DNA of 64,000 nt, from positions 434,001 through 498,000 of the forward strand of contig NW_024103441.1 in NCBI RefSeq assembly GCF_003945595.2, read 5' to 3'. The notes beneath the pieces were generated by a model. The model did no database searches. It was not told the DNA's origin and saw only the letters and a list, made by a program, of their open reading frames with translations. This stretch comes from Pipra filicauda. Lineage: Eukaryota; Chordata; Aves; Passeriformes; Pipridae. A program made the translations under genes and the position numbers. Within the stretch, counting starts at the first letter, position 1; every line of letters begins with the position of its first letter. Shown here piece by piece: positions 25,745-38,365 of this stretch.

Positions 25745-26277
25745 ACTGTCTCTAACTTCTGTGCCTGCTGAAATCCCAAGGGAAGGCTCTGGAGAGATGA
25801 GTCACTGGGTTGGGATGGGCAGGAGCTGCAGCCCAGCAAGTCTTTGCTCTTCTTTAATTTCTATCACGCTCTAAAACTAAGTGACTTCAAAAGAGGCTCA
25901 GCTGAATCTGCAGTGGCTGCAGAAGAGCTGGGACAAAATCTTCTCCTGGGGCAATCCTCGAGAGGATTGAACTGCCATCTTGACATTGAGTTATTGTAAA
26001 TTAACTGTTGCTGCCAGGCAAGGAATGATGAATGGTCTGAAATGAAGAGATAAGCATGTGGATACATTCTCCCAGGCTCTCCTGGACCTTCTGTGTTCCT
26101 AGCAGCTGGAATAATTCCTAAAACAGGGAATATTTGACGCTGGGTCAATTCTTATTTTAATATGCCCATGTATATGGAGAATAAATGAGAGTAATTAGTT
26201 TGAACGAGTGTAATTAGAAGAAAAGCAAGCTCCTTGTGTCTTAGACAATATGGACACGTGTATTTGGGGGTTTTTGC

Positions 26278-26303
26278 TTGGTTGGTTGGTTGGTTGGTTG
26301 GTT
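26278..26303. repeat. (TTGG)n tetranucleotide microsatellite
   Basis: About six uninterrupted TTGG units. Confidence 0.95.
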
Positions 26304-27329
26304 AACTGTTCTTTTTTACCAGTCTTATCTTACACTGTCCACATTTTAATTGTGTCATTGAGTGTTTACCTACTAGTGGTGCCCTGAAGGCCCTAAGATG
26401 AGTCCTGACGTGCCAGTCTGACAGCCCAGCTCAGTGTGGGCAAGGAGGGGATCCCAGGAAGAGGGAGGTTTGCAGTCAGCCCACAACAGCTGCTTCAGAG
26501 TCAGATCCTGCTCCTGCTGAATCAGAGGGAACACAGCCACTGGACATGTGTGGAAGTGGCCTTTGGCTGCAGACACCACACACGCTTCATGGTGGGCATT
26601 GGCAAAACCTGTTCCATTCCTATCTCCAGGTTGTGGGTGCAAAACCCCCCAAGTTCAGGTAGAAGGTGGTTCAGGTTGTGGCTGCATGTCCTGAGTCTGG
26701 CTGAGCAAATGGCCCAGGGGAGATTAGGGAGGTGACATTTGCTTTGGGGTGACAGTGAAGTGCATTATTGGGATTATTCCCAAGTCTCTGTGAGCTGTTG
26801 GCACAAGGTTGGGCACTGAACAGGGGTGTGATAGAGAACATCCCTGCAGCTCCACCCTTCCACTCCCTTCTCCCAGTAAAAACACGGCTGGAAGAGTCAC
26901 CAGTCCTTGCTCAGGGCTGTCCTGGAGCACCTTGAGCCCTGGGTCACAGCACACGCTCTCGGCTCCGTTTCTCCTTCGCTCAGGGAATGGTGCAAACAGC
27001 TGAGATGGATAATCTGGCCATCCCTGCTGTTTGTGGCCATCACCAGAGCAGCAAATCCAAACATCTGCTGTCAGAAATGAGTGAGAACCTCTGCCTTGAG
27101 GAGGATGTGTTGGGAAAGGGACAGGGAATTGCGGGAAATGGAAGAAAATATTCAGTGGTTTTTTTAGTTTTATTTCTGTAATGTCCCAGAACTTTCTCAC
27201 TGACAGGGTGAAGTAAAATCTGTTGGATTGAGCCTGTTTACCAGGTCACTGTGGAGTGCTGTAATACTGCAATACAGTGGAGATGAGATCCATATGTTGC
27301 TGTCGGGGACTAGAGTTTATTGTAGCACT

Positions 27330-27600
27330 GGGGATGGCAAATAATAAAAGTTTAGATTTCAAGAAGATTTGAGGAGAATGTGCTTTAATTCCTGTACGTC
27401 TGCTCTGTGGACATACTCCCGCACGCCTGGACTTCTTTTCAATTTAAAATGTGAATTGTAAATACCAATAGAAGGAGGCTGCAAGCTAAGCTGACAGCAG
27501 TTATAGTTTGAGCTTTAAAGATTAACTGCCTCCAGGATGTAATAAAGATCAGAGCTGCCCGATCCCGATGCAACTGCCTATGGAAACATGTTGACATTGC
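27330..27600. promoter_or_regulatory. Candidate conserved non-coding element
   Basis: AT-rich unique sequence with GGCAAATAATAAAAG near 27337, CTTTTCAATTTAAAATG near 27434, AAGATTAACTGCC near 27518 and retained CpGs (CCGATCCCGATGC near 27559). Confidence 0.25.
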
Positions 27601-28320
27601 ACTGACAGGCTCCGGGAGCAGCGCCGTGTCTCGGGGAGGGTTTGGGAATGTGCACTCCTCCAACACAACCAGGATCCATCCTCCCAGCACTGCCCAGCCT
27701 TTGGCAGCGGTGCCAGGCCAAGTGCCCCCGGGAGGGATGGTGGATACATAACCTTTTGGAAGCGATGGGAGGTGGTTACTGAATAAATCAAAGAGGAAAC
27801 CTTAAAATTAATCGGAGGTGCAGCCAGAGCAGCCTGTGCCATGTGCAAACTTTCTCCCTTCTCACCTGGATGTTTGCTGCTCTGCACTAATTATGTATGA
27901 GACAGAAAAATGCTGGGTGAAGTTTAATTAGGAATGAGCTGCTTTGTCATGTAAGCCGGGAGTGCAGTTTCCAAGCCTGGATCGCAGCCAGGACCGGTGT
28001 GAGCTCCTCGGCAGCAGGGAAAGGCTGGGAGCAGATGCCTCTCCTCCAAAACACTGAGCCTCGAGGAAGGGTTTGAATTACAAAGGAAGGGAAGGGGCTG
28101 AGCTTCCCAGCCCCCTCCTCCCCTCACAAAGGGCAATAGTGAGTTTACTTTCATAACCCCGCTATCAGCTGCAGAGGAAGTCTCGCAGCCCGGGAGTCTG
28201 CGAGCGGTTCCAGAGCCTGAATCCCACAGTGCAGGCAGAGCCGGCCAAGGGAGGGCAGCCCAGAGGATGGACTCGCTCTGCCCTCGGAGCAGCTGACTTT
28301 CCTGGGGACCTCAGCATTGG

Positions 28321-28368
28321 TTTTCTGTCCTGATCTTAATTTTCTGTCCTGATCTTATTTTTCTGTCC
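28321..28368. repeat. Tandem 19-bp repeat
   Basis: TTTTCTGTCCTGATCTTAA is followed directly by a second near-identical copy and a partial third. Pyrimidine-rich on the + strand. Confidence 0.9.
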
Positions 28369-29625
28369 CGCGGAGGCTTGGGTAAGTGCCTGGTAGTTTT
28401 CCACTTGCCTTTCTCTTCGCTGGTTCACTGGGATTTGCCAAATTGCAGTGGCACTGCAATGGCAAAGTATTTCCTGCACCTTTGTGAACTTGCTCTGGAA
28501 GTGGATGATCCAGATTGGAAAAGCTTTTGAATTCGTATAAGGCGTTTTCAAAAGGGTTCAGGGAGCAGATATGGAGAAAACAGACTTTCCAGCACGTTGT
28601 TTCGGCTGCTGGGGACTGCTGGGGCTGTGGCAGCTCGCAGTGGGCTGGAGTTCGGGGTGCTGGATTGCTGGAACAGCTCTCCCGAGGTCTGTCAGGCAGT
28701 TCCGTGGTGCAGATGTTTGTGCTGTTTCCTGTGGGGGTCGAGGCAGCTGTGCCTGGAGCCAACTCTGTGTTCCATCATCTGCCAAGGAATGGAGCGTGTG
28801 GTGCTTCCTCCAGGCGCTCCCGGGGACAGGAAGGAAGAGGCAGGAATGGGATGGTGAAGTGGTTTGCTGGAGAGGTGTTTACTCTGGGCCCTGATGCTCT
28901 TGCAGAAGGGATCCAGTGGTCTGGGAGTTGGTTCCCTCCTCTGTGGGGAGCGGAGCGGCCGGGCAGAATGAAGAGGTGTTTCAAAGCTGTTGTAAAAGGT
29001 CTGTGTGACTGCACAGCAAGAACTGGCCGTGGCTGGGGGTGTTTGCAGGCAGTCCTGGGCAGGGTGGGTGGCTGGTCTGTGGTGGGAGTTCAGCCAGGAG
29101 AACCTGAAAGGGAGAGGGGCTAAACCTTACGTATCATGTGAAAACAAACGTCCCTTCCTGCTGTCCCTGCTGTGAACCTGAGCAGACTAACCCTGAAATG
29201 ATTTTTAAAGCTGTCTTTGTTAGTCATCCTTTCTGCAATTTGTTTCTTTTTCACGTTTAATTCTGAGTACAAGGAGGCAGGCTGGTTCCACTCCCCTCTC
29301 CGCTCCTCCTCTATTGTTGGTCTCTCCTGGTTTTCCGTATGATTGTCCAGCTCTGCTCTTTTCAGAGCCCAGAGGAAAAGGATATTGTTGAAAAGAAAGA
29401 AAGTATTTCAAATTAAAACCTGGCAAGCACTTGTGTCCTCATTAGGCTTCAGGCACACTTCCTCCCTCCCATCTCCTTTTCCCAAAAAGTTGCAGGGTGG
29501 CCAGTATTGCTCACAATACCTTAAACAGCAGCAGAATCCCTCTTAGACCTCTTAGCCATGCACTAGCTAACAAATGCAGCAAATAATAGTCACAGTTTGA
29601 AAACTAAGCATATTTATAATAATAT

Positions 29626-29728
29626 GAGCAACCTGGCCTGGTGGAAGGTTCCCTGCCCATGGCAGAGGGTTGGAATGAGAAGAACTTTAAGGTCCCTTCC
29701 AACCCAAACCATTCTGGGATTCTGTGAT
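29626..29728 (+). mobile_element. CR1 LINE 3' fragment (short)
   Basis: GAGCAACCTGGCCTGGTGGA, then CCCTGCCCATGGCAGAGGGT and TTTAAGGTCCCTTCCAACCC, ending ATTCTGGGATTCTGTGA. A highly 5'-truncated copy. Confidence 0.9.
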
Positions 29729-31139
29729 ACCTACAACTGGGGACAGCTAAATATAACAACAGCAGTGAATTCTTGTGTTAAGACAAGCTTCACTCAGACT
29801 TGGGAGCTGTCACAGCTGAGGAGTTGGCCCAGCAGGGACACTGAGCATCCACCCTGGGCAGGGCTGGGGATCACGACAGGGAGGATGGATGTGAGGAAAG
29901 GAGTGAGACAAGGTCATGGCCACATCTGTATTGGTTCTCACAGAGTCACAGCTTGATGTAGCAAATGGTAATTAATAGTCATGTTAATGTTCAGAGGTAA
30001 ACTGATGTGACTGTCCTTGCTTCCTCTGGATTCCCAACCATCGTTTGGGTCCTTTTCCTTTGAGCAGCACCAGTGAGGCAGGGTTGGGTCTGGATGGTCT
30101 TTGGAGAGACTCAGCCAGCAGCTGCTGGCATCATCCTCCTTCCCACGGCACAGCAATTAGCGGGAGTGTCCCTGGGCAGGGCTGGAGAAGAGGCTGCCGT
30201 GGGGCTTGTGAGAATAACAGAGACTCTTGTGAGGCTGAGCCGCCTCCCGTGGCCTCGTTAGTGCCAATATTAGAACTGGAGATGTGAGTGGAGTGGGTGG
30301 AATTGCAGTGCTGGAGACAAAAGGGAGCCCCAGTTCCTCAGGAGACATCACAGTTCCCTCTGGTGACCCCCATCCCTGGAGCTCCACTCGCCCCCAGCCT
30401 GAGCCCCAGCCCCGTGGCTGTTCTGTCACAGCACTTGCCAGGCTGGCCTGGCCCGGGGTGTGAGTGGGATGAGAAAGCACTCAGTAACTCCCTGAATTTC
30501 CTTCTGCTCCAAGTGGCAGAAATAACACCTTTTCTTATGTAAGAGGCTCCCTCAGCCCCAGTGGGTATTGTACAGAAACACCCCCTGCTTTGCTTCGCTT
30601 TGCCTTGCACCATTTCAGAGACCTGCCATTTGATGTCTGATTTAATAAGATACAGTTGTCACTTGTGTTGAGAAGAGATATTCAAAGAACTTGGAGTTGT
30701 GTCACCTGGGGTAGCAGCACGTAAAGGCACTGACTTGTTCAGTCCCAATTTTAGGTGCTGAAGACCCAGTTTTTAAGCCTTGTTAAGTCCCAGACTTTAA
30801 TACTTTTAAAGACTTGTCCAGCAGACAATATCTGAAGACTGTTCCAAGAGAGTCTCCCTTCCCCCAGCGCTGGTTCCTTCTTCCACCCTTTCACTATATA
30901 GGGAACTTCTGTCTTTTTTAAACAGCCACAATTTATTTTCCTCCTGTTATGCCCTCCCCTGTGGTAACACCAGCAGCCATGAATGAGAGGGAGGACGGGC
31001 CCCAGTTCCACTGGGCCTGAGTGGGACCTTGCTGGTGGCACTGGAGGTGTGTTTAGCTGGGGCTGTGGCAGTGAGAGGTGACAGCCCCTGCCCTGCTGCC
31101 ATGGGAGGGTCCCACACTCCACTTCCCAACAAAGAGCAG

Positions 31140-31445
31140 GATGCAAATTGAGCCGCAGCCATGGATTTACAGCAAAGACAATAAGAACAAGAATTAGGCT
31201 GATAAAATGATTAAAAAGCTTTAACAAAGCCTCTAAGCAGTTTGTCATATCCTGCAAGGTGATTGCCCAGGACACCTGCAGCACAGGCCAGCCTTTTCCA
31301 GCATGGCCCCTCGGCCAGGACATCAATAAAAATGAGGATTTATGGGCTCTGTCATGGGCAGCAAGCAAAGCATCAGGCAACAAATTAATCGCTGATTGCA
31401 GTGCAGTGCTGACTGGGAGCTTTCTGCTTCTCTCCTGGCATCGGT
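31140..31445. promoter_or_regulatory. Candidate conserved non-coding element
   Basis: It contains AAAGACAATAAGAACAAG near 31174 (SOX-like), AATGATTAAAAAGC near 31206 and ACAAATTAATCGCTGATTGC near 31380. A 232-codon - strand frame (30751-31449) crosses it without recognisable domains. Confidence 0.3.
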
Positions 31446-33098
31446 GCAAGGTTCTTAGTTAAAAAATTAGTTTGATAAAGAGACCCTTGACTTCCAGCAC
31501 ATTCCTCTGTTACCTGCTCACTGAACATGAGGCACTGTTAGCCCAAAAGGTGCTTTCCACTGTTCAAGTGTTCCAGCTTTTAGTCATCAGAATGTGACAG
31601 CACTCACAGTTCTCTGAGCTTGTCTGTTCCTTCCTATCCAGTAATTTTGGGATCACATAAAGATCTGCCTCCCAGTTGGGCAGGGAGGAGCTGGGTACTG
31701 CTGATCTGCTGGAAGCACTCGGGTGCCAGGGCTGTGTGTTCCTGTTAAGCTGCTTCCCCTTCCTACCACAGAGGTTTTACTCATTGTTCTCTGATTTCAG
31801 CAGGCAGGAAAAAAGCCACCTCTGAGTTCAGTCGCCTGCCCTGTCCCCACAGCTGGTGCCACCATTGTCCCTGGGTTCCTACTCAGCCCCGTTCCCTTTG
31901 TTCTCTGCCGGGTAGCTCCGCAAGGGGATTGTTTTTGCAGTAATTTCATTTCTCCCTGTCTGAGACCAGACCACCGTTTCCCCTTGACTCATGTCACCTG
32001 TTGATGGCCTTTTCCTGCCCCTGGCACAGAGGCAGTGCAGGCTGGAGCTGGAGCTGGAGCTCCAGGTTCACAAATGCTCTCTCCTTGCAGCAGCCCCGGG
32101 AGAGCCCCCGCGGAGGGGGGAGCGGCACCACCCCCTCCTGGGGCACTCCAGGACACAGGGGCTGGGCAGAGGGAGGTCTGTAGGGGACGGCGTCATGTGT
32201 TTGAGATGTTTTGCCCTTGTTATGCCAGACTTGTACCAGCTGATCCCATCCAGCCTGATTTGCCCACGGATGGTTTCCCCCGAGAGCCTCCGGCTCCGCA
32301 CGTCTCCTGTCAGCAGATGCCGAGCAGACCCGGCAGACTCCAAGGCACTGCCTGGGACACTCCATGGGCTGAGCTGCCAGCAGGTCTGGTTGAGCTTCAG
32401 GCTCAGTTTGGTTCATCAGGCTTGGCTCTTAGTTTGGTTTTTTTTTTTCCTTTCTGTTTCCTTTTTTAAGAGTGCTCTTACATCAGAGCCGGGCACCGTT
32501 GCCCATCTTTGGTGTTGGAGGTGACATCTCTCCTCCTCCTCTGACATCCTCCTGTGCTCCTGCTAACAGCAGTTTCCCAGGATCTGGAGAGGGAACAGGG
32601 CATTCTACATTGCAGATGTAACAGCAACATGACATTTCATCACCTAGGTTTCAAGAAAAATAAACTGTGGCTGGACTTGAAACCTCACGGTGAGGACTAA
32701 TGGAGAGAGGCTTTTATGAGCATGGAGAATATTTGTAGCTAAGCAACCAACATCAGCAAGAAGAATAAATCAAAAGTTTCAGGGCTCTGCCCGCCTGCCT
32801 TCAAGGGTCAGGAACTGTATTTTCCCTCTGTTAACAAGATTTCCTTCCTTTGAAACATCACCTATTAGCTACTGCTGGAGGCAGGATACCGTGTTAGATG
32901 GACTAGGAACTTGGTGTGGGATGCTGGGCTAGAAACAGGAATGAAAGGGCAGAGAAACATCTTGCCAAAGGCCATGAAGTCAGTTGGGCCTCCCAGCAGC
33001 TTATAGGAAAATGCTCTTGGAAAAGTAACATCTAACACAGATATATATATTTTTATTTTCTAATTACATTTGTATAAGTCCTCCTAACATCAGAGCAG

Positions 33099-33397
33099 GA
33101 CTCTTTATCAGGAATGGCACTGATATGACAAGGAGTGCTGGGTTCAAACTGAAAGAGGGGAAATTTAGGTTCGATATATGGAAGAAATTCCTCCCTGTGA
33201 GGGTGGGGAGGCCCTGGCACAGGTTGCCCAGAGAAGCTGTGGCTGCCCCATCCCTGGAAGTGTCCAAGGCCAGCTTAGAGGGGCTTGGAGCAACCTGGGC
33301 TAGTGGAAGGTGTCCCTGCCCAGGGCAGGGGGTGGAAGGAGATGAGCTTTGAGGTCCCTTCCAGCCCAAACCAGCCTGGGATTCTATAATTCTACAA
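33099..33397 (+). mobile_element. CR1 LINE 3' fragment
   Basis: About 300 bp: GGTTCAAACTGAAAGAGGGG, GGTTCGATATATGGAAGAAA, CACAGGTTGCCCAGAGAAGC, CCCTGCCCAGGGCAGGGGG, ending ATTCTATAATTCTACAA. The GGTTCGA here belongs to CR1 and is not a tRNA B box. Confidence 0.92.
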
Positions 33398-33917
33398 TCT
33401 CTTCAAGGCAGCTGCTATAGATTATATTCCCATTTCACAGATGGCAAAATTGAGTGACTGGATGACTGTAGCAGTTTTTGTTTGAAATGGTGAATCTCTG
33501 TGGCTTTGCTCACTTTATATATTTGCACAGTTCCTGTTGCTCAGGGCTCCATCCCCGTTGCTACGAGGCCTATTAGATAATTGAGCTTTATTTTCTACAA
33601 AGACATTATGCAGTGTTCTTCACTGGGTTGCACCAGAAAACCTGGAAGCAAGACATTTCACTGTAAAATATATTTTATTTATAAAGAGGAAATTTCCCAG
33701 AAATGCCAATGGGAATGGCAGCAGATCAAATCCCAGCAGTAGTTTCTCAATGGAACCTCTTTTTTTTTTAAACACCATCTGATAACCTCAGGGTATTTTC
33801 CATCTCTGCTTCTTCCTCCTGCTTAGTCAGGAGCTGGTTAGAAATGATGCTCCAGTCTCTCCACTGCCCTGGCAGCCTTATGGAACACTGAGACCCTGTG
33901 CCTGCTCTCTGCACTTC

Positions 33918-33959
33918 AGATCCCCTAAAAGTCCTTTTAGATCCCCTGAAAGTACTTTT
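33918..33959. repeat. Tandem duplication, 21-bp unit
   Basis: AGATCCCCTAAAAGTCCTTT and its adjacent copy differ at only two positions. Confidence 0.9.
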
Positions 33960-35999
33960 GAACCAGACTGTTGGAGCCTTGAGCTCCTGCTACATGAACA
34001 GCTGTAACACACCATCAGTCCAGGCCTTAGGTACAATTATTCCCTGATCAGGGACCCCAGAGACCTCTTTGCCTGCACAACTAAAGTTGGTGTTAATTAT
34101 AGACCTGAGCATATTAAGGCCAGATCTCACAGTATTTCTATGGAACTCTGTTCCTAAACCAGGTTTATTGCTTGATGAGAGGAATGAGGTGTAGTACTGG
34201 GTGACTCACGTGGTCTTGGCCCTCCAGGCCCTGTCCCAGTCCTGCTCCCCTGTGTGGGCAGGTATTCCATACTGGAACACGCTCCTCGGCAGGACTGGCC
34301 ACACATTTGACCACTTTATATGGCATTTTCTCCACCTTTCCACCAGAAATCTTCCCAGGGCATCAAGCATTTTAGTGGAGTTTAAAAACATGTCCTAATT
34401 TTTCCGTGTTGGTGGCTGATCTCTCCTCAGAGCATCCTGTTACAGGCGATGACAAGCACAGAACTTCCAGGAGGTTTTTCCCGTCTTATTTCCCAGCGCA
34501 GCCGTATCCCGGCCGGTGGGGCCCAGAGTCACTCAGCTGTGAAAAGCACTTCCAGCTCTGAAAGCAGTGGGTGTTTCTGTCCATTAACACCAGTGCTCAC
34601 AGAAGCCCAGCTGGGTGGGGAGTCCATTCAGTCCCAGTCCCACAGCTGGGCTCCGAGAGGCGCCGGGAGCCGGCAGGTACAGATGAAATGGCTCTTGGGG
34701 ATATTTAGGGATAACGCTGTGCCAGCGTGACAGCAAAGGCTTTGGGGGCCATTATTAATTCAGGATGGATTTTATTTTTCATATTAGGGAAACTGTCAGT
34801 TTTGGGAGTGTTGCAGACACAGTTTGGAAGCAGCACCAACTATTTAAAAGGAAAAAACCTGCATTGGCAGGTGTAAGGAAAAAGCTCTGGAAAGAGAAGG
34901 TACAGCCTGGTTTAAGAGAAACCCAATGCATTCAGACAGATCCAAGCTTTTCTGTTTGATATTTCTTCTCTTCCCACCCACCTTGGGACTGAGGGGAGGT
35001 GGGATTTGATCTCCTCCCACCCCTCCACTGTAGGAGCTGAACTGCTCCGGCCAGTTCCCGAGTGATTCCCAGCTCCCACTCCCACAGCTCCCTGAGGCCC
35101 TGGTGGAGTTTCTGAAATGCTTCCACAAATACAGATAAGGACAAACTGTTGGAAAACCAACACTCAGCTCTCCCAGAGCCTTCCTCTGCTGTGGGGGCAG
35201 GAGGGCAGATCCAGGAGCAGTGGGGGAATCCAGGACACCGGGGTGGTGGCGTGGGCAGCTCCTGCCTCTGGTTTACCCTCCTGGGGAAGGAAATGCACCC
35301 AGCTGATTGGGAAACAGGTCGAGGGCACTGTAGTCAGCTCAAAATTCATGTCTGAAGTAGTTGTTTCAACTTTCTTACTCCATTTGTGGAGAGTTTTCCC
35401 CCTTGTCTGGTTGTATTTTGTTCAATCCTCTTCTCTCTGTTTTTTGTCCTGGCAGTCCCAGGAAGGTTTCTTTCTCTGAATATGATAATTTGCTCTTCAG
35501 TGCTTCTATTAGGGTGTTTATCTCCTTTTGGCCCCTGTAAGTGCCTCTTTTTCACTGTTACTTTTTTTTCCACAAATCACAGCCTCTTGTCTTCAGTTTA
35601 AATTTTACATTTAATGAAATAGCCCTGTAATTAAATGTTCTTTAACAAATCCCTGGGCAAGGTATCTCATGACAAAAAGCACTTTGATTTTATTATTATT
35701 ACTAACACAAAGTAATGGAATGTTTGAATCCTTATCAAGTGTAATTCAGGGGGTTAATCATTTCAGTTGAAAGGAAAAGTTGATCCATCATTTATGCTGA
35801 ACTTCTCTGCTCAGTGTCCTGTTCCTGTTGATTTAGATTGATCATTCTTTACTGTTTTTTTTACATCTGGAGACTGTTTTGTTCTGGGCTAGAACAGACA
35901 ACTCATGTGGTTGCACATGTGTTTGTATGAGCTGTTGTGTGTTAGCACAGTGTGCTGAGGTGTGTTTGGTGTTCTGGTTTACTGGGCAAACAGCAATAA

Positions 36000-36063
36000 G
36001 CTAAATGCAGGGGGGAAAAGCCAAATGCAGGGAAAGAAGCTAAATACAGAGAAAGCTGAATGA
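36000..36063. repeat. Degenerate ~19-bp tandem repeat
   Basis: Three to four copies around GCTAAATGCAGGGAAAGAA, decaying towards the 3' side. Confidence 0.75.
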
Positions 36064-37989
36064 GACTATCAGTTTTTTGATGTCTGTGATATCGAGCTTG
36101 ACAAACCCACTAAGCACCTCACTGAGAAAAGCAAAGCAAGCTTAAAAACATCGGAACTTGCTGAGATGTTCTCATTGAGAAAAATTTTTGCATCTTCAGC
36201 TCGAACTACAAAAATAAGCAACTGTGAATCAGTCAGACATCCCACATTTCCATCTGAATTGGACTAGCAAGCAGTTCCTACACTGCCCTTTCCCAGCTCC
36301 TGCTCAGAGCGGTTTGTGTGACTCATCCCCAGCACCGGCCGGAGCCGAGGGAGCAGCTGGGGCAGATGTTGGCCACCTGGGCCCCAGCAACGAGCCGTCC
36401 CAAAAGCAGGACAGGGTCCGCTCCCAGAGGGACGGGTTGGGCATGGAGCCTTTGTCAAAAGTAAGGCAGCTGGATATCCCAGATCCGTGTTTGCTGGACA
36501 TCCTGCCCCGGGGCATCAGTGCCTGGGCAGGCGTGTGGCAGCTGCTGTCGGCAGCACCACCAGGGAAGGACAGGGCTCCCCTGTCACTGTCAGAGCTCAG
36601 CTGATGGGAGTGGCAACAGCAAGAGTCCTCTGGGAAACCAGAAACCGGTGTAGAGGTCAAAAGCAGCCATTGTTTGGTGTTTAGGGGCTGTACAGACAAA
36701 ATTGCACGTCTGTGGCAGAGGGCACGTGCAGCACATGCAGAGCCGGGGGGTGTTTAATGCCCACTCGGCCAGCTGTGGGGTGGGAGCAGGGCTGGCAGTG
36801 CTGGAGCACTGGCAGTACTGAAACAAGGCACAGGAGAAGGTAAAGCATTCCAGAGGAGGACTTGGGAGGCCTGTGCCCTGGTTCCTGGCTGGCTCTGTAC
36901 TGGGTGTGAAGCAGCAGCAAAGAGTGTGTGTCTCCAGCACCTCAGCACCCCCCTGTCCTGCCTGGAGCAGGCAGGATGTGTCCTGCTCCCACAGCCCTAC
37001 CTGAGCAGTGATCCCTCCTGCTGACAGCTCTTCCTCAGGAAAACACTGTCCTGGCCCAGCCTGTCTCCAGTAGCCGAGGACCAGGAATGTCCCTGGTGTC
37101 GTGGTGCATCCAGTGCCACCGACAGGGCTCGCAGGCTCTGGGTGGGCTCCGTGCTGGTGCCCAGCTCTTCCTGAAACAAGGAGGGACACGGCCTGCCAGG
37201 GAACGGGAGCAGCACAGGTGTGTTTGGGGTGGTTCTGAGGAATCAGTTCTGCTGGAAGGAGGAGGATGGAGGGTTGTTAGTCTGCATGTGGTCAGCCAGA
37301 CGTTCCTTTCTTCTGAGCATCCCTCAGCTCGTCTTTGATCTGGGCTGTACTTTTTCCTGGAAGTCTTCCAGCATTCTTGGTGTAGCTATGAAGCTCTTTT
37401 TTTTTCTCCCTATTCAGGCCACATCCCTCAAATTTAAAAAAGATGCTGCGATGGTGACGTGGGACTGTTGTGTGTAAAGTCATTTCTGGATAAACGTGTT
37501 TGACTCCTTCAGACATTCTTTATCTCTGCTCCCAGAACAAGCACAGAACAGGCAACAGCAGCACAGGCTCCCACACTCACCTCAGGGTTTGACTTAGTGC
37601 AACGTGGAAAATCCTCCCCATAAAGGGTTCAAGCTGTGGTTTGGTACATATGTCCAATAAATTGAGAACTTTTGGCGACCCTCGTTTCTAGACTGACATG
37701 TCAGACAGATTCACGTGCCAGAAGCACACTGGGAAGCAAAGGCAGGGTTGGGAAGGATGCCAGGAGCCAGGATGCATTTGTAGAGCTTCAGAGCAGCAGC
37801 TTGGCCATCTCTGGCCCAGGCAGGAGGATGATGGGGAGAACCCCAGGGTAGCTGGCTGGATAATGACGTTGCTTTTAAAAAGGACAACAGTAAAAGCATT
37901 GCACCCTGTTCCTGCTTAGGAGGGTCAGGGGCAGGAAAGAAAAGGCTTCTTTCTCCAGAGGTGAACAGTCACTTCTTCCTGCAGCAGAA

Positions 37990-38365
37990 GAAGCCTGACA
38001 CTAGATAAGTAGCTGCGAGATGATTCATAAAAAAACTAATTTATAATTTGCCAGAATATAATCCTATTTGATCAGTGTTATTCAGTTCCTCTTTCTTTTA
38101 AAATTCAGTGCACTTAACTGTTCTACGAGGGTTTATGAATGTTTAAAAATTGCTTTGTGGTCCCTAAAGTAATTTGACAAGTCTGACAGCTATTGATTAA
38201 AAACCTGAAATTATTCAGACTGTAGGATGACTTGAGGGATTAGATAGAAAGTTTTTTCAAATGCGAAAGGAAATAAGATGTTGGAAAGTAAATATGTTCT
38301 TGAATATTTTTGAAAAATCCATTACAACTGTGAAATTAAATTGAAATGAGATACTTCGCGTGGGG
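37990..38365. promoter_or_regulatory. Candidate conserved non-coding element
   Basis: Almost 380 bp of AT-rich, repeat-free sequence with ATTCATAAAAAAACTAAT near 38022, ATTTGATCAGTGTTATTCAG near 38067, GCTATTGATTAAAAACC near 38190 and scattered CpGs. The block ends abruptly where GC-richer sequence starts near 38400. Confidence 0.33.

Larger units (their letters stand above)
25745..31139. other. Non-coding
   Basis: Holds a CR1 fragment, the TTGG and 19-bp repeats and the AT-rich block at 27.33-27.60 kb. Overlapping frames at 28.5-29.1 kb (up to 202 codons) have no recognisable product. Confidence 0.55.
31446..37989. other. Non-coding
   Basis: Contains the CR1 copy at 33099 and three short tandem repeats. 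AT-rich stretches at 33470-33680 and 35580-35830 might be regulatory. No exon recognised. Confidence 0.55.

Noticed and set aside
28515..29123. 202-codon + strand frame
   Set aside because: Two other + strand frames of 86-107 codons overlap it and no domain, start context or splice support is convincing.
33170..33180. GGTTCGA resembling a tRNA B box
   Set aside because: It lies inside a CR1 fragment and no cloverleaf can be drawn around it.
37640..37690. AATAAATTGAGAACTTTT followed by GGCGACCCTCG, like the end of a retroviral LTR
   Set aside because: No matching LTR start, primer site or second copy is visible. The similarity is too short to support a solo LTR.
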